Origin: Daphnia carinata
Taxonomy: Eukaryota > Arthropoda > Branchiopoda > Diplostraca > Daphniidae
Direction: 5' to 3'
NCBI RefSeq assembly: GCF_022539665.2
Contig: NC_081332.1
Coordinates: 2,067,773 to 2,131,772, forward strand
Length of the DNA stretch: 64,000 bases
Positions within the stretch are counted from its first letter, which is position 1; the number at the start of each line of letters is the position of its first letter. This document shows positions 52,571 to 63,400 of this stretch, piece after piece. Below the pieces are notes generated by a model. It saw only the letters and a program-made list of their open reading frames with translations. It was not told where the DNA came from and ran no database searches. A program made the translations under genes and the position numbers.

Positions 52571-54416
52571 ATGGCTTGGAGTACTATGTTATGCATTTGT
52601 CGGCGGACATATAACGTCGTGTCAGCTTCGCGAATAAAAACATTAGTGGTGGAATACTCAACCAGGTGCAAAACATTTGTTTTTCAAATTTTAGTTCTCT
52701 GCCACTGTAGACGGAAACGTATAAATTATGCTTTTCATTATATCCATTCTCACTGAAAGTAGAACTTTGGTTGAAGTTGGAAAACTGGAAACACCAAAAA
52801 TTCAAGGCAAATATGATGCTGGGCAGCTTTTCCTTCATCGTGTTTTTGGCTACAGAGGTGTCATTCTTTTTCCTTGGGTAAATTGTTGTTTTATCCACAT
52901 CATAATGTTAAGGCAAATTTAAATTTTGATTTGATTCCAGTCAGCTAGAGTTTATGACCGTGATATTTTGGCTAACAAGAAAGCCACAAAGTATGTATTT
53001 TTTATTGCAAATACACATTTTATAGAAAACGTGCAAACTGAATGTGATGTGCTGCACCAAATATATTTCGAAGTCTAACAGGTTTGCTGTAACACAGAGA
53101 TTTTCAAGAATATAGCCGTTTAAAGCAAAGGCCTTGCAAATTCCACCATGACTGTAAAATATATTTGTTGCATCACAGGGTGGCTAAGGATAGGGATGCA
53201 ATAAATTCTTTGTGCAACCTTGGATAGTCATAGCCTATGCCTACTAATTAAGACTAGCTAACATAGTCTTTCTTCTCACATAGAACTCCTGATTCTGATG
53301 TTAATACCTCCAGTCAAATTGGCAGAGAAGTTAAAGGCCGAAATCACATGTATTATCAGGTGCTTATTGATTCCAGAGACTGCCCTCATATTGTAAGTAT
53401 AGCTTGTGCCTTACATTTGATTCACTTTTTGTGAGCTGAGAAAGTAAAACTACAATTTGCATTTATCAAGAGAGCACAAACAGAAGCAGTTACATTTTTA
53501 GGTCAACAAGAAAACAGTAAATCACTTTATGCTATTCCTGGCCTGGACTATGTTGCTCATGAAGATATCTTCCTTACCGGACCACCGAGCATCAGCCTCT
53601 TTGCCATGAGCTGTTTGAAAAATTCCTAATGCCTGATCCGGATAAAGGTTGCTATTTCTTAATCCGTTAATTTTATCTTCATAGTACAGATTCCTTTATA
53701 TGTTTAACATCGATAAACGAAGTGCAGATCCGCCGTTCGAAGCAAGAGAGACGTTACGGGCATGGCAAGAAAAAAATCATCCGTGGCTGGAATTGTCAGA
53801 CGTCCACAAGGAGACGACAGAGAACATTCGTGTGACGGTCACGCCCTTCTACATGGGATGCCGCGAGTCGCAGAGTTCTACAGTCTTTTGGGTTCGTTTT
53901 AGTTTGATTGAAACCAAAAAATTTCTAGATATATGTTTTTGAACTGCTCAGTGGCGGTACTGCATTCGACTTGAAAACTTAGGAGAACTGTCGGTACAGT
54001 TACGTGAGCGGCATTGGCGTATTTTCAGTCTTTCAGGCACTTTAGAAACCGTTAGAGGAAGAGGAGTTATTGGACAGGTAGAATTTGATAATTGCCATAG
54101 TGCCAACTGACATTTTATTTATAATATTTTATTAGGAACCAGTGCTGTCACCTCAACTACCCGCTTTTCAGTACAGCAGTCATATCTCCCTTCAAGCACC
54201 ATCAGGGCACATGTGGTAATTATACACGACTTAATTTTTTTCCCAACTGTTTTACCAATCACTGAAATCAGCCAAGAATAAAGCTGATATTTTGTAATAA
54301 ATAGGGGAACTTTCCGTATGGAGAGAGAGGATGGACATACATTTGACTGTCGCATTCCTCCCTTTTCTTTGGAAAGTAAGAACGAGGATAATAATTTACC
54401 AACTGGCGGGGTTTAA
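52571..54416 (+). CDS. POLDIP2: POLDIP2 (polymerase delta-interacting protein 2), frame broken by 1-nt deletion
   Basis: Nine exons: 52571-52665, 52760-52877, 52941-52990, 53284-53392, 53471-53647, 53728-53891, 53952-54077, 54136-54215, 54305-54416. The N-terminus (MAWSTMLCICRRTY...) is Arg-rich and lacks acidic residues, like a mitochondrial targeting sequence. A YccV-like domain (KYDAGQLFLHRVFGYRGV) and a C-terminal ApaG domain (HWRIFSLSGTLETVRGRG, FQYSSHISLQAPSG) follow. The family binds Pol delta p50, PCNA and PrimPol, and also acts in mitochondria. In exon 5, after YVAHEDI (near 53571), the frame shifts: as written it stops at a TAA about 22 codons on, whereas restoring one base resumes family-like sequence (PYRTTEHQPLCHELFEKFL) and makes exon 5 fit the phases on both sides. 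With that base the protein would be 343 residues. A sequencing or assembly error is likelier than a pseudogene, because every other exon is intact. Confidence 0.9.
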
Positions 54417-54614
54417 TAACGGCGTTCATTTGACTGAATGACAAATTCTATATGAAACACGGAAGTTACTTTTGGCCTTTTAGTTTCTTTTCTAGGATTA
54501 TCAAAGATCTTCGTCCTCCTAAAACGCGTCGAGTTTTTTTATTATTTGAAAATTGAGTTTTGTTCACGAAGAGTTTTCATTTATTGCCGCGGCCATTATA
54601 CGTTCTCTATGCAT
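54417..54614. other. Tail-to-tail interval between POLDIP2 and RAD1
   Basis: Only 198 bp separate the two stop codons, so the 3' UTRs are short or overlap. A minus-strand AATAAA (54580-54585) lies 30 bp beyond the RAD1 stop. No AATAAA is seen for POLDIP2 apart from AATAAC overlapping its stop codon. Confidence 0.6.
54580..54585 (-). promoter_or_regulatory. Candidate polyadenylation signal of RAD1
   Basis: AATAAA on the minus strand, 30 bp after the RAD1 stop codon. Confidence 0.55.
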
Positions 54615-55934
54615 TCATTCGTCTTCCTCAAAGTCGACGTCCGCTGGGCACTACAATACAGATAAATGGAGCGCATCATTGAACGACGGAATTTCGCGGA
54701 AAAAATGTCAAAATAATGGACTTACGTAAAAATCAATGTAACAGTTGTGATTATCTTCTACTTTGATCATGAACTGAAAACAAAGTAGTCCCGTATCGTC
54801 TATGCGTAGCGATACCTTTTGCGCTATTCCAAGTGGTCTGATAGATGGTTTCATCAAGGAAAGCTTATATCTAAAGTTCAAATGTTCTTAATACACTATT
54901 CAAGATTTTAATAATTGTTTCATACTTAAAGGATACCGGAGATGTGCAACGAAGACTTTCGATAACATCACTTGCCTTTGGAATATCAACCTTTGCATCC
55001 AAAGGGTATTAGAATTGAACAGCTATATTCTTACTATAATATATCTCACGTGGTAGGTTCCTGAATGGCCAAACGTAGTGATCCGAAAATTAGCGGAATC
55101 AGGAGTCATCGAAAACTGAACACAATCGCTGGTCGAATCGAGCTCGCAGAATACCTCTAGTTTCATTAGGAATTTGGTAATATGGTGATCTATAGGAATT
55201 AAGCATTTGTATGTACAATATGGCAGGTTACCTTTTAGACATTCTGAGCTCATTATGATACGGCCAACTACATTAGAAGTGCCAAAATCGTAATCCAAAA
55301 CTGGGTCGAAATGAACTGTGCGTATTTTACAGTCAGTAATGACACCAGATTCCTCAAGCCTATGAAAACGAACTAGATTAATATTAATGCAAGAAGATTC
55401 GTTTTAAGGGCTATGTAGATACAAGATTGAGACAGGAGTTCCATGACCATTATAATAAAGCTTCAAGGCTGGTGAAGTGCCGCTTTGGAGGCCACTGGAA
55501 CCAAAAACGTTCAAGCATTCCAGTAGAACAGTTAGGTTAAGTTGAAATTTTATCTCTTCTTCTTTTACAACGTAACTCTAATTACTAAAAGTCAGAACAG
55601 GCTAATGAAAAACAATTTATTTTTTCTCTTACTTGGAAAATTCCTGGCTCAATGAAAGCATTCAGTTGAACACTTTTCATATCTTCAACAGTAACTTTCA
55701 ACCCATCTTTCGTGCAGCAAAACACGGAATTCTAGATGATTGGGAAAACATTTTTTGGATTATGTGAATTAAACACATACTTTCCTGACCCACATGGTAT
55801 TAGTACTGACAAACTAATACCTCTTTAAAATTGATGGCTTTGAGTATATGAGAAATGATCTTAGCATTATCCATACGGATCATCAAGACATGATTTTGTT
55901 CTACAGACATATTTTGGGACGAGAAGTGTGGCAT
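54615..55934 (-). CDS. Rad1: Checkpoint clamp protein RAD1 (9-1-1 complex)
   Basis: Eight exons: 55821-55934, 55633-55731, 55423-55577, 55232-55359, 55050-55156, 54926-54990, 54726-54870, 54615-54650, giving 282 residues, the same length as human RAD1. RAD1 pairs with RAD9 and HUS1 in a PCNA-like ring loaded at damaged DNA to activate ATR signalling. Family blocks include DNAKIISHILKAINFKE near the N-terminus, DGLKVTVEDMKSVQLNAFI, FQLNLTVLLECLNVFGSS, FRITTFGHSGTYH, YKLSLMKPSIRPL and an acidic C-terminal tail (VDFEEDE). All intron phases agree. The start MPHFSSQNMSVEQ was chosen for its A at -3; the second Met, eight codons later, is possible. The gene converges on POLDIP2 and diverges from Mnt. 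Confidence 0.95.
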
Positions 55935-57439
55935 GATGAATGTATCAAATTGCTGAATTTCAAAGTGACTTGTCTTTGGTAGCTGTAAAAATTCCCAAAG
56001 GTCACTAGCTGACAAACTTCCAGCAAGTGCTTTAGTCATGAACAGCTTGTGCAATAAGGAGATAAGCTTTGCGATCGAGATCGATGCAAATCTGTAGAAA
56101 TTGTTAGAGGAATGGCACAACAATTTGTAAGAAAATTGTCAAATGTTACTAGGTTGAAAACTGAGAAACATTTCCTGCCAAATATTTGCTGAGAAATATA
56201 CATCCAAGTGCCAGAATCACTTTGTTTTCTCTTGTTATGCTAAATGTTCTTGCACATGAATGAAAACCGAAATTGAAGTTTAAACCTTGAAAAACCCGCT
56301 GCCGGTTTGTGGGATTTCGAACCGAAAATTGTTGTTTATTATTAAACAGAAACATTGCGGCGTTGTACAACGCGAGTTCAGAGAACTTTGAAGATAGGAA
56401 ATTCAGAAGTATGTTCTACGCTTGGTTTTGTGAAGCGACACAAGCGCTACCTCTAACAAGTTTATCCAATAATTTTGTTGAAGTATTAAACACCACCAAA
56501 AATTGAAAAAACTTATCGAGTAATCAAGTAGTCAAAAATTGAAATATTGGATACATAAGACAACAAATAATATAGCAAAAATGTATTGTATGGGGGTCGA
56601 GGAACTTGAAGAGGAGTGCCAAAACTGAACACTAGTGTCGTTGTTGTGGCGATCGACGCATGTACCAAGTTCGGTACCGCCTGAGTTGGCGGTGTCTATT
56701 GAAAGGGGAACAGTTCTCTTTCACGTGCGCCGAGCAACGTGATAACAGATACAGACAAAAACTAGCCAAAACGTCTTTTCTTTGCCGGACGTTACGAGTG
56801 AAGTGAAGTGCAAAACGGTTGCGACTAAGTATGTGTGCAATCGAGATTCGATTGTTTGATTTACCGGCATCAAAAACCCAGTAACTCGGCACGTAGACCA
56901 CAGCAAGCAGCAGTAGCTTCGGCGCCCCAAACGCGAAGGCAAAAATCGGTGACGCCCATTTTGGTGACGTCATCGCTGGGACACGTGTAGCCTGGTGCCT
57001 CACTTGAAGTGCGTAGTTTTTCTCGATAATATTATCTTGTGTTGTAGTGTTAGTTTCCAAACGTCACTTTATCGAACAACACGGCTTTTTCTTAGTAAAT
57101 TTGATTTCAGAGATTAATAAGTTTCGTACTTGGTTGATACGTAAATCAGGCAAACAAAGAAGCATTTTCCTCTTCACTTAAAAGTTTTCTTTTGCTAGAA
57201 CTATAGAGAGCCTTCTCAAGGCCGCCAGCCTCGGGCCAAAATGGAACGAGTACTGAAATCCAAAAGCGAATGACCCTGTGTATGTGCGTGCGTCTGTGTG
57301 AATTTTATTTTTTCATTTGACTTTTATGCAATGTGTATCCTGGATGTTATCGTTTGAATGTTGTTCCACTCTAGGTTAAAACTGATTCATTCTTCTTGGT
57401 CCATAGGTCTAAAACCCATCAGCTGGTGGTTGTCCAACA
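55935..57439. promoter_or_regulatory. Divergent RAD1-Mnt promoter interval, with Mnt 5' UTR
   Basis: Contains E-boxes CACGTG at 56722-56727 and 56982-56987 and a perfect CRE TGACGTCA at 56965-56972, only 9 bp before the second E-box. The Mnt 5' UTR probably includes an exon ending at a GTATGT donor (57280) and a second one from 57407, separated by a 127-bp intron ending TTGGTCCATAG. A 142-codon open frame on the minus strand (56632-57060) is not recognised and is read as chance. Confidence 0.5.
57241..57273 (+). promoter_or_regulatory. Possible upstream ORF in the Mnt 5' UTR
   Basis: A 10-codon frame (MERVLKSKSE, stop 57271-57273) ends 7 bp before the probable 5' UTR donor. Its start context is mixed (C at -3, G at +4). 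If this exon is in the mature leader, it would lower Mnt translation. This depends on the inferred 5' UTR structure. Confidence 0.35.
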
Positions 57440-60400
57440 ATGAGCTTGGAGATTCTCCTGGAAGCCGCTCTGTTTGTGGAGCGACAAACCCAAGGTAAAT
57501 GTTTTTGCCCAAGTTAATACTTTCCGTTCCAACTAGAAACAGGCACAAGCCTAAAACTTGATAACCGCAGTTGATTGCAGAATTGCAATATCATGCTTCC
57601 CAGAATCTTTGTCCTGTCTTGGCTGTTTAGGCTTGCTGAAAAGGCTATGTGGAACCAAGATCATGGCAATTCATATCATGGTTTATGTTACAGAGTTGAA
57701 AAAATGAGCTCATCAACCTTTCAGTTTTGGCCTCCGAATCTTCAATTACCTCCGCCAGGTGCCTCTAGTCGACCGTGTCGAGCCTTTATTTATTTATTTT
57801 CTCTCCTCTCTCTTTCCAACGTCACTACGGTCAACGAGAATGTCGACATCGATTGTTGACCTCGATCTCGACGATGGGAGGGCCTGCGCATTGGCGTTTG
57901 ACGTTGGCAACAGTCCATTCAAATCAGCTCCTCCTCCCCCCTCATTTTCCAAGGCAAAAGTAAGTAAAGAACCAAGCCGGGAAGGGAGCGACGTAGGAGC
58001 GATCTATTTGCGCAACTGCGAATCTGCGAGAGTGGCTGTGTGTGCGTGCGCGGGTAACACGCCGGAATAGATCCGAAAAAAGAGAGGAAAAGCACGACCG
58101 AATTCGGTTTCCCAACCCGCACGTGCTGAGCAGTGTGGACAGGCAAACCCCGACCATACTGAGAAGGGTGGGTGGTGGTGGTGGCCGCGTGCATTGTAGA
58201 GCGGATGAGGAGATCGAGAGCTAGATAGAGAAGGGGAGAGAGTCCGGGAGTGAAAACAAAGTCGTCGCACGCAGCCAACGACATGGCTGATTATATAAGA
58301 GAGTGGAGAGGGTGGGGAGAGCGTGCGGTAACGGGTGGTGGGAGATCGAACTCATGCCGTAGTGTGGCCGCAACGGATACTGGCTCACCAGTCTACGATC
58401 GAAGGTCGGACTGAGCAGAGAGAACGTTTTTATTTGTGTCGGTCTGTGTGTGTGTGTGTGGTTTGCGCGCGCATCGTGTGGTACGACGTCATTACGATGT
58501 GGACTTTTTGATATACTATGCGTTGACTGTTGAATGCGACAAAATTCAACCACTTTCAACCCCGTGTTTTCGTCATTATTTGAAACGAAATTTTGCTTCG
58601 AGTTAACTGGCGGATGGTGAATGAATCAACTTGCCTTAAGTTACAATCGATGGTCATGGGGGTGTTTGCGACAGATGAGTTGATGGGTCGTAGCAACACC
58701 ATGACATCGGCACCTAAAAAGAAATGGATTCAACATTACATGCAAGGTATCACAGAACGCACAAGGTCCGTTTTTTTTTCTTCCGACGAAATGATGCAAC
58801 CGGTCGAAGGGCATTTGGTTTTTTCTTGCTTCGCGATCTTCGTCTTGGGCAATGGGCCAGGGAAAGGGACGCAATTTTTTTTTTTTGTGCGGAGTCCATT
58901 GATCTGAGCACGTGAACATCTCACGTGCTATTCCATCACAGGCCTTTTCGGATGGGGCCAAATCGACGGGAGGTTTGGGTGGGGAGGGGGCCCTACTTTT
59001 TTTGTTTTTCTCCTCTTCCTTTCCTTCTAGTCATTCCCTCTACGTGCCCAGTTCTCTCCTGGCTGATCAATCTACGCTCTGTGTCTCTGCCCTCGTCAAG
59101 GCCAGGCTGAGCTCAGGGACGTTTGATGCTTTCCAAGAACTGTTTCTTGGCTTATCCGGCCCTGGTAGGTGACCGATAAGGACGGAAGGGAATTCTGTTT
59201 TGTATTTTTTTTTTTTATTCCTTTTTGTATATTATTTTTTGGCCGATGTTCAGCCAGTCATGCTGCTACGTTTCTAAAACGTTCTTGTTTCTTATTTTGT
59301 CCTTGTTGTTCTTTTTTGTTTTTTTTAGGCGAAGAGCCCAATGGACAGCCGGACCACACACTCATCGGCGAAGATGTCGGCACTAAATTAGTTTACAATT
59401 CAAGCGGATCTGCCCTTCGCATAGATGAGACTACGTCGTCTGTTATCAACAACGGGGCTTACTCGCTGGACCATCCGCACGTCACCAGCGTTATCCAGCG
59501 ATCGGGACCGTCGCCTCCGTCTTCTTCCTCTTACGCCGCAATCGGTTCGCGTCATGCTGCGGCTTTTTATTCGTACCAGCAGACAAGAAGCCGATCGCCG
59601 AGTCCAGCTCGCGGTGCCCACTGCAACGGATCCGTGAATGTCGCCAATGGACAACGGACAGCAGCCGCTTCGCCATTACATTCCCATTCCGTTTCCAACG
59701 GCAGTTCTGCGGCTTCGTCGCAACGGTCGTACCAATCGTCTCCCAAGATGCAGGACGCGGAGCCGTTCGCGCAACAACCGAGCGGCTATCTCAACAGCGT
59801 GGCCTCTTCGTCGAACCATCATTCCTCCTCGTCGTCTTCTACCTCCTCTTCGACCCATCCCTCTTTTCCCAGGGTAGACGACCTGGCCTCGAGGAGTCAC
59901 CGCTTGGAAGAAGCCTTGCTGCGGGCCAGCCGAAAAAGTCCTCCCATGCCACTGCAGACGTCCCTTCCCGCGGCCACGGCCGTAGCTGCGTCCTCCTCTT
60001 CGTCGTCGTCATCCTCGTCGGCCACGGCGGCCCATTTCAACGCGGCAAACAGCGGCAGGACGTCGGCCGATGAGCTTCTCGAGCTGAAGAAACGCAGCGG
60101 GTAAATGCCGTTTTTCTTCCTAAGTTTGTTATTCTAGTTTCTTTGATTTTTCGTTAGTAGATTTAAAAACATAAAAAAGAGAGTTCCCATTTTTGGGAAG
60201 GGTAGAAAAGAAGTTGAAACAAAAAAAAACGAGATGGTGAAAGTTAACTGGATGTTAATTGAACAAACAGGGCGGGGACGCGTGAAGTTCACAACAAGTT
60301 GGAGAAAAATCGCCGGGCCCACTTGCGTGAATGTTTTGAGTTTCTACGGAAACAGCTGCCGGCCATCGACGACAAGAAGCTATCGAATCTTGGCATCCTC

Positions 60401-63400
60401 AAGAGCGCCCTGCGCCATATCCAGGTAAAAACGCGGGCGTTCATCTCAACACAACAGCTGCTAACCAGTATGTTCAATGTCACACACTCCACACAAGGAG
60501 ATGTTTGTTTGCTTGTCTAGGCGAATAGTCTTCTTGTAGACGGTGCGATGAACAGAAACGAGCTTTGCTTGTCGTTTCTTTTTCCTTTTTTTTTTAAAGG
60601 GGACCCTTTGGGCTAAACACGCACGAACCGAGTGTGCACATTATCAGGGGTTATGGAACGAAACACTTGCAAGGTCTATGATATCAAGTTATTTACCGCC
60701 GCCTCTGATAGAGGAAAAAAACGAGAGCTTGTATGGGTTTTCCTCCGTTTGCGATGACGAAAACATTTAGGTGTCGATCGATCTTTTTAAGAGAAAAAAA
60801 AAATCTTGTTTTTCTAAAGGTTTTTGGATTTTTATTCGATGACCTCGATAGGTTCGAAAGATTGTTGCGTGCATGGCTTCCGCCTCTGTAGGCGCAATTC
60901 AGTCAAACATCGTATGTGCGATGGATCGTCGATTGGTTTTATCCCGATGCGCAGGCGGGGCGCCGGAGAAAGCTGTGCTTGCACCTGGCGACAGTTTCCA
61001 TGAGAACAGTTTTTTCGTATTTAGCAGAATAGATAGAAAGGAAAGAAAAAAGTTTAAATGGATTTTCCCAGATGTTGATTCGGGGGGGGGGGGGGGCAAT
61101 CAGCAAAAAGAGTCCTAAGTCGTGTGTATGGGGGCGTCGATGCTTGTCCTTGATCGCTGGGGCTATGAATAGTCAGCAGCGCTTGCTTGCTTACCTATGT
61201 GCATCGCGATGGATAAAAGGATTGGGAAAGGGGGAGGGGGGAGGGATGTCGGTCGGTTGGTGTTGCTGTTCGTACGTGACGTCTAGCAACGAGCAGCGCT
61301 AGGGGAACCTATACACGCTGCCGTGTGTACGTGTGTGTGTGTCTTGGTAGCACCCAAAATAATTTCTTGCAGCATTCTGCAATGGCTTGACAACAGAGAC
61401 AAAGAAGCTGCGGGTGAGGCTGTTTGGGGAAACTGAGTATCACGCAGCTCAAAAACGGCGTGATACAACGGGTGATCGCCTCCCTACCCAACAAAAGTTT
61501 TAAAAAATGCAGGGGTATTTTATTTATGTAATTTTTTGTTTTTAACTTTTGGCCGTTTTTTTGTTTTTTTTGCAATCTGTAAGGCCATGAGACGATCAGT
61601 TATCGCGTTGTTTTGTTTGTTTTGAAATTTTTAGATTTGGTTATTTTTGTTGTTGTTGTTTGTTTTCACATTTGTTTTCCTCTCGTCTTTTGAATAGCTC
61701 AATAGTTGGGGGGGGGGGCATAAAAAGAAAAGAGAAAGCTAGGTGGGATCACTGGTATATTGGCCGACTTGGTAGTTGCCAGGGCGACGTTGCCGTTCTT
61801 TTTCCTATAGACTTTCTGCGTGGGGGCAGCAACTGGACGGATATAGCGCGGTGTCGAAGCCTATCGATCGGAGTTTTCCATCTCCTTAACGCTACGTTGG
61901 GACTGTAAAACTAGCGAAAACCCAAGGAAATAGGGAAGTCAAATATTTCTTTTGAAGCCCCTCCAATTTTTGGCCAAACTTCTCCCATCGTCGCATTTAA
62001 ATTCGAATTCGTTTTTTTTTTTTTTGTAAATACGCCAACATTTTCTTTTTAACAGTTTGAGGGGCGGAGTTTAGATTTCTTTCTGCTTTCAGATGCGGTT
62101 TTTCGTTTGTGGTTTCGTGTTCGTTCCCTTTCATTTTTTTCAAAAATTTATTTTTATGTATTTTTTTTTTTTTTTTTGAGATTGGATCGATCATCTGACC
62201 TTGCCTTATCATCCTGAATTGTATTCTCCCTTGATAGCGATTATAGTCTGGAGAGAAAGTGGCGGTTCGTCGACTTGTTTGTTCCTCCATTTTCAGATGT
62301 GTGTGTGTAGTACGCAAGGACCTTGGAACTGGTTTACTGTTGGACCACATTTTCAATATGGGTCCGCCTTTCTCTTGGCGTCCAAAATGAACCGGTCTTT
62401 TTTTTTCATCATGCCCTTTGCCTTTACGTCCACTCCAGCTTTACTTTCAACGTAGGGGTTGGTTTATTAAGTGCAACCTATTTTGTCCAACAACTCGTTT
62501 TTTTTTTTTTTTTTTTTTTTCCTCCGCGCTCATTCCGGTTTCATTTCAAATAAATGGAGATACAAGCAAGTCGAGAGAAAACAGAAGATCCCAAATTGCC
62601 TGGAAAAAAATCGTCACAGAGCGGAAGCTTAATCTAAGGGATGACATGGACTAAATATAAACTATGACGGCGACGGTGTCCACGTGATGCTCACTCTCCC
62701 CCAACAAATTCGACTCGTAAGCCACTTCAAGAATTTTTTTGGCGTCCGTGTTCTCAGTGAACTTTGCCCATTTTTTTTTCTTCCCTTTTCTTTATGGCCA
62801 GCCACAAATGACACGTTCTAATGATTTCGCCATTCCGGTCTAGCATTTGAGGGGAATGCAAAACTTTTTTTTCTCTCTCGATCGGGTTTCCAGCGCATCG
62901 GGTGGACACGTTATGTCTTAGTCAATCGTCGTTCTTGCGTGCATACGCACATGTATGATACACCTAAAAAATTGTTGGGACAGGCAAAAGCTTCTTTTTC
63001 GCAAATTAACCATCAAAACTGATCGTCCGCCAAAGCCGTTGCTATGAACGTTTCATATATTCACGCAGCACGTAAAGAAAAGAGAGAAGCTTTGGGTTGG
63101 GTCGGTTAGTTTGTGTGTGACCGTATTGGCGCTGTGCCACGTACACTGCCTTCGTTTCATGCCCGACTGTACATCCTTATACATTCAAATGGATCTTTCT
63201 TTGTTTTGTTTTTTCCCCCCAAGATGTTGTGTCCTTAACAGAAAACGGTTTTCTGTTTTGTCTAGACACTGAAAAGGAAAGAACGTGAATATGAGCACAC
63301 GATGGAACGACTCGCGCGCGAAAAAATTGCCGCCCAGCAGCGATTGGCTGCTTTACGCAAAGAAGTGCCGAGCATTCCGGGCTATAGTGGCGATGCCGGT

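Noticed and set aside
53648-53727. POLDIP2 exon 6 starting at the upstream acceptors near 53688
   Set aside because: Those acceptors give the wrong phase or a stop; GCAG/AT at 53728 restores phase and aligns DPPFEARETLRAW with the family without gaps.
56632-57060. 142-codon minus-strand open frame between RAD1 and Mnt
   Set aside because: No recognisable motif; overlaps the probable promoter with CRE and E-boxes. Best read as a chance frame.
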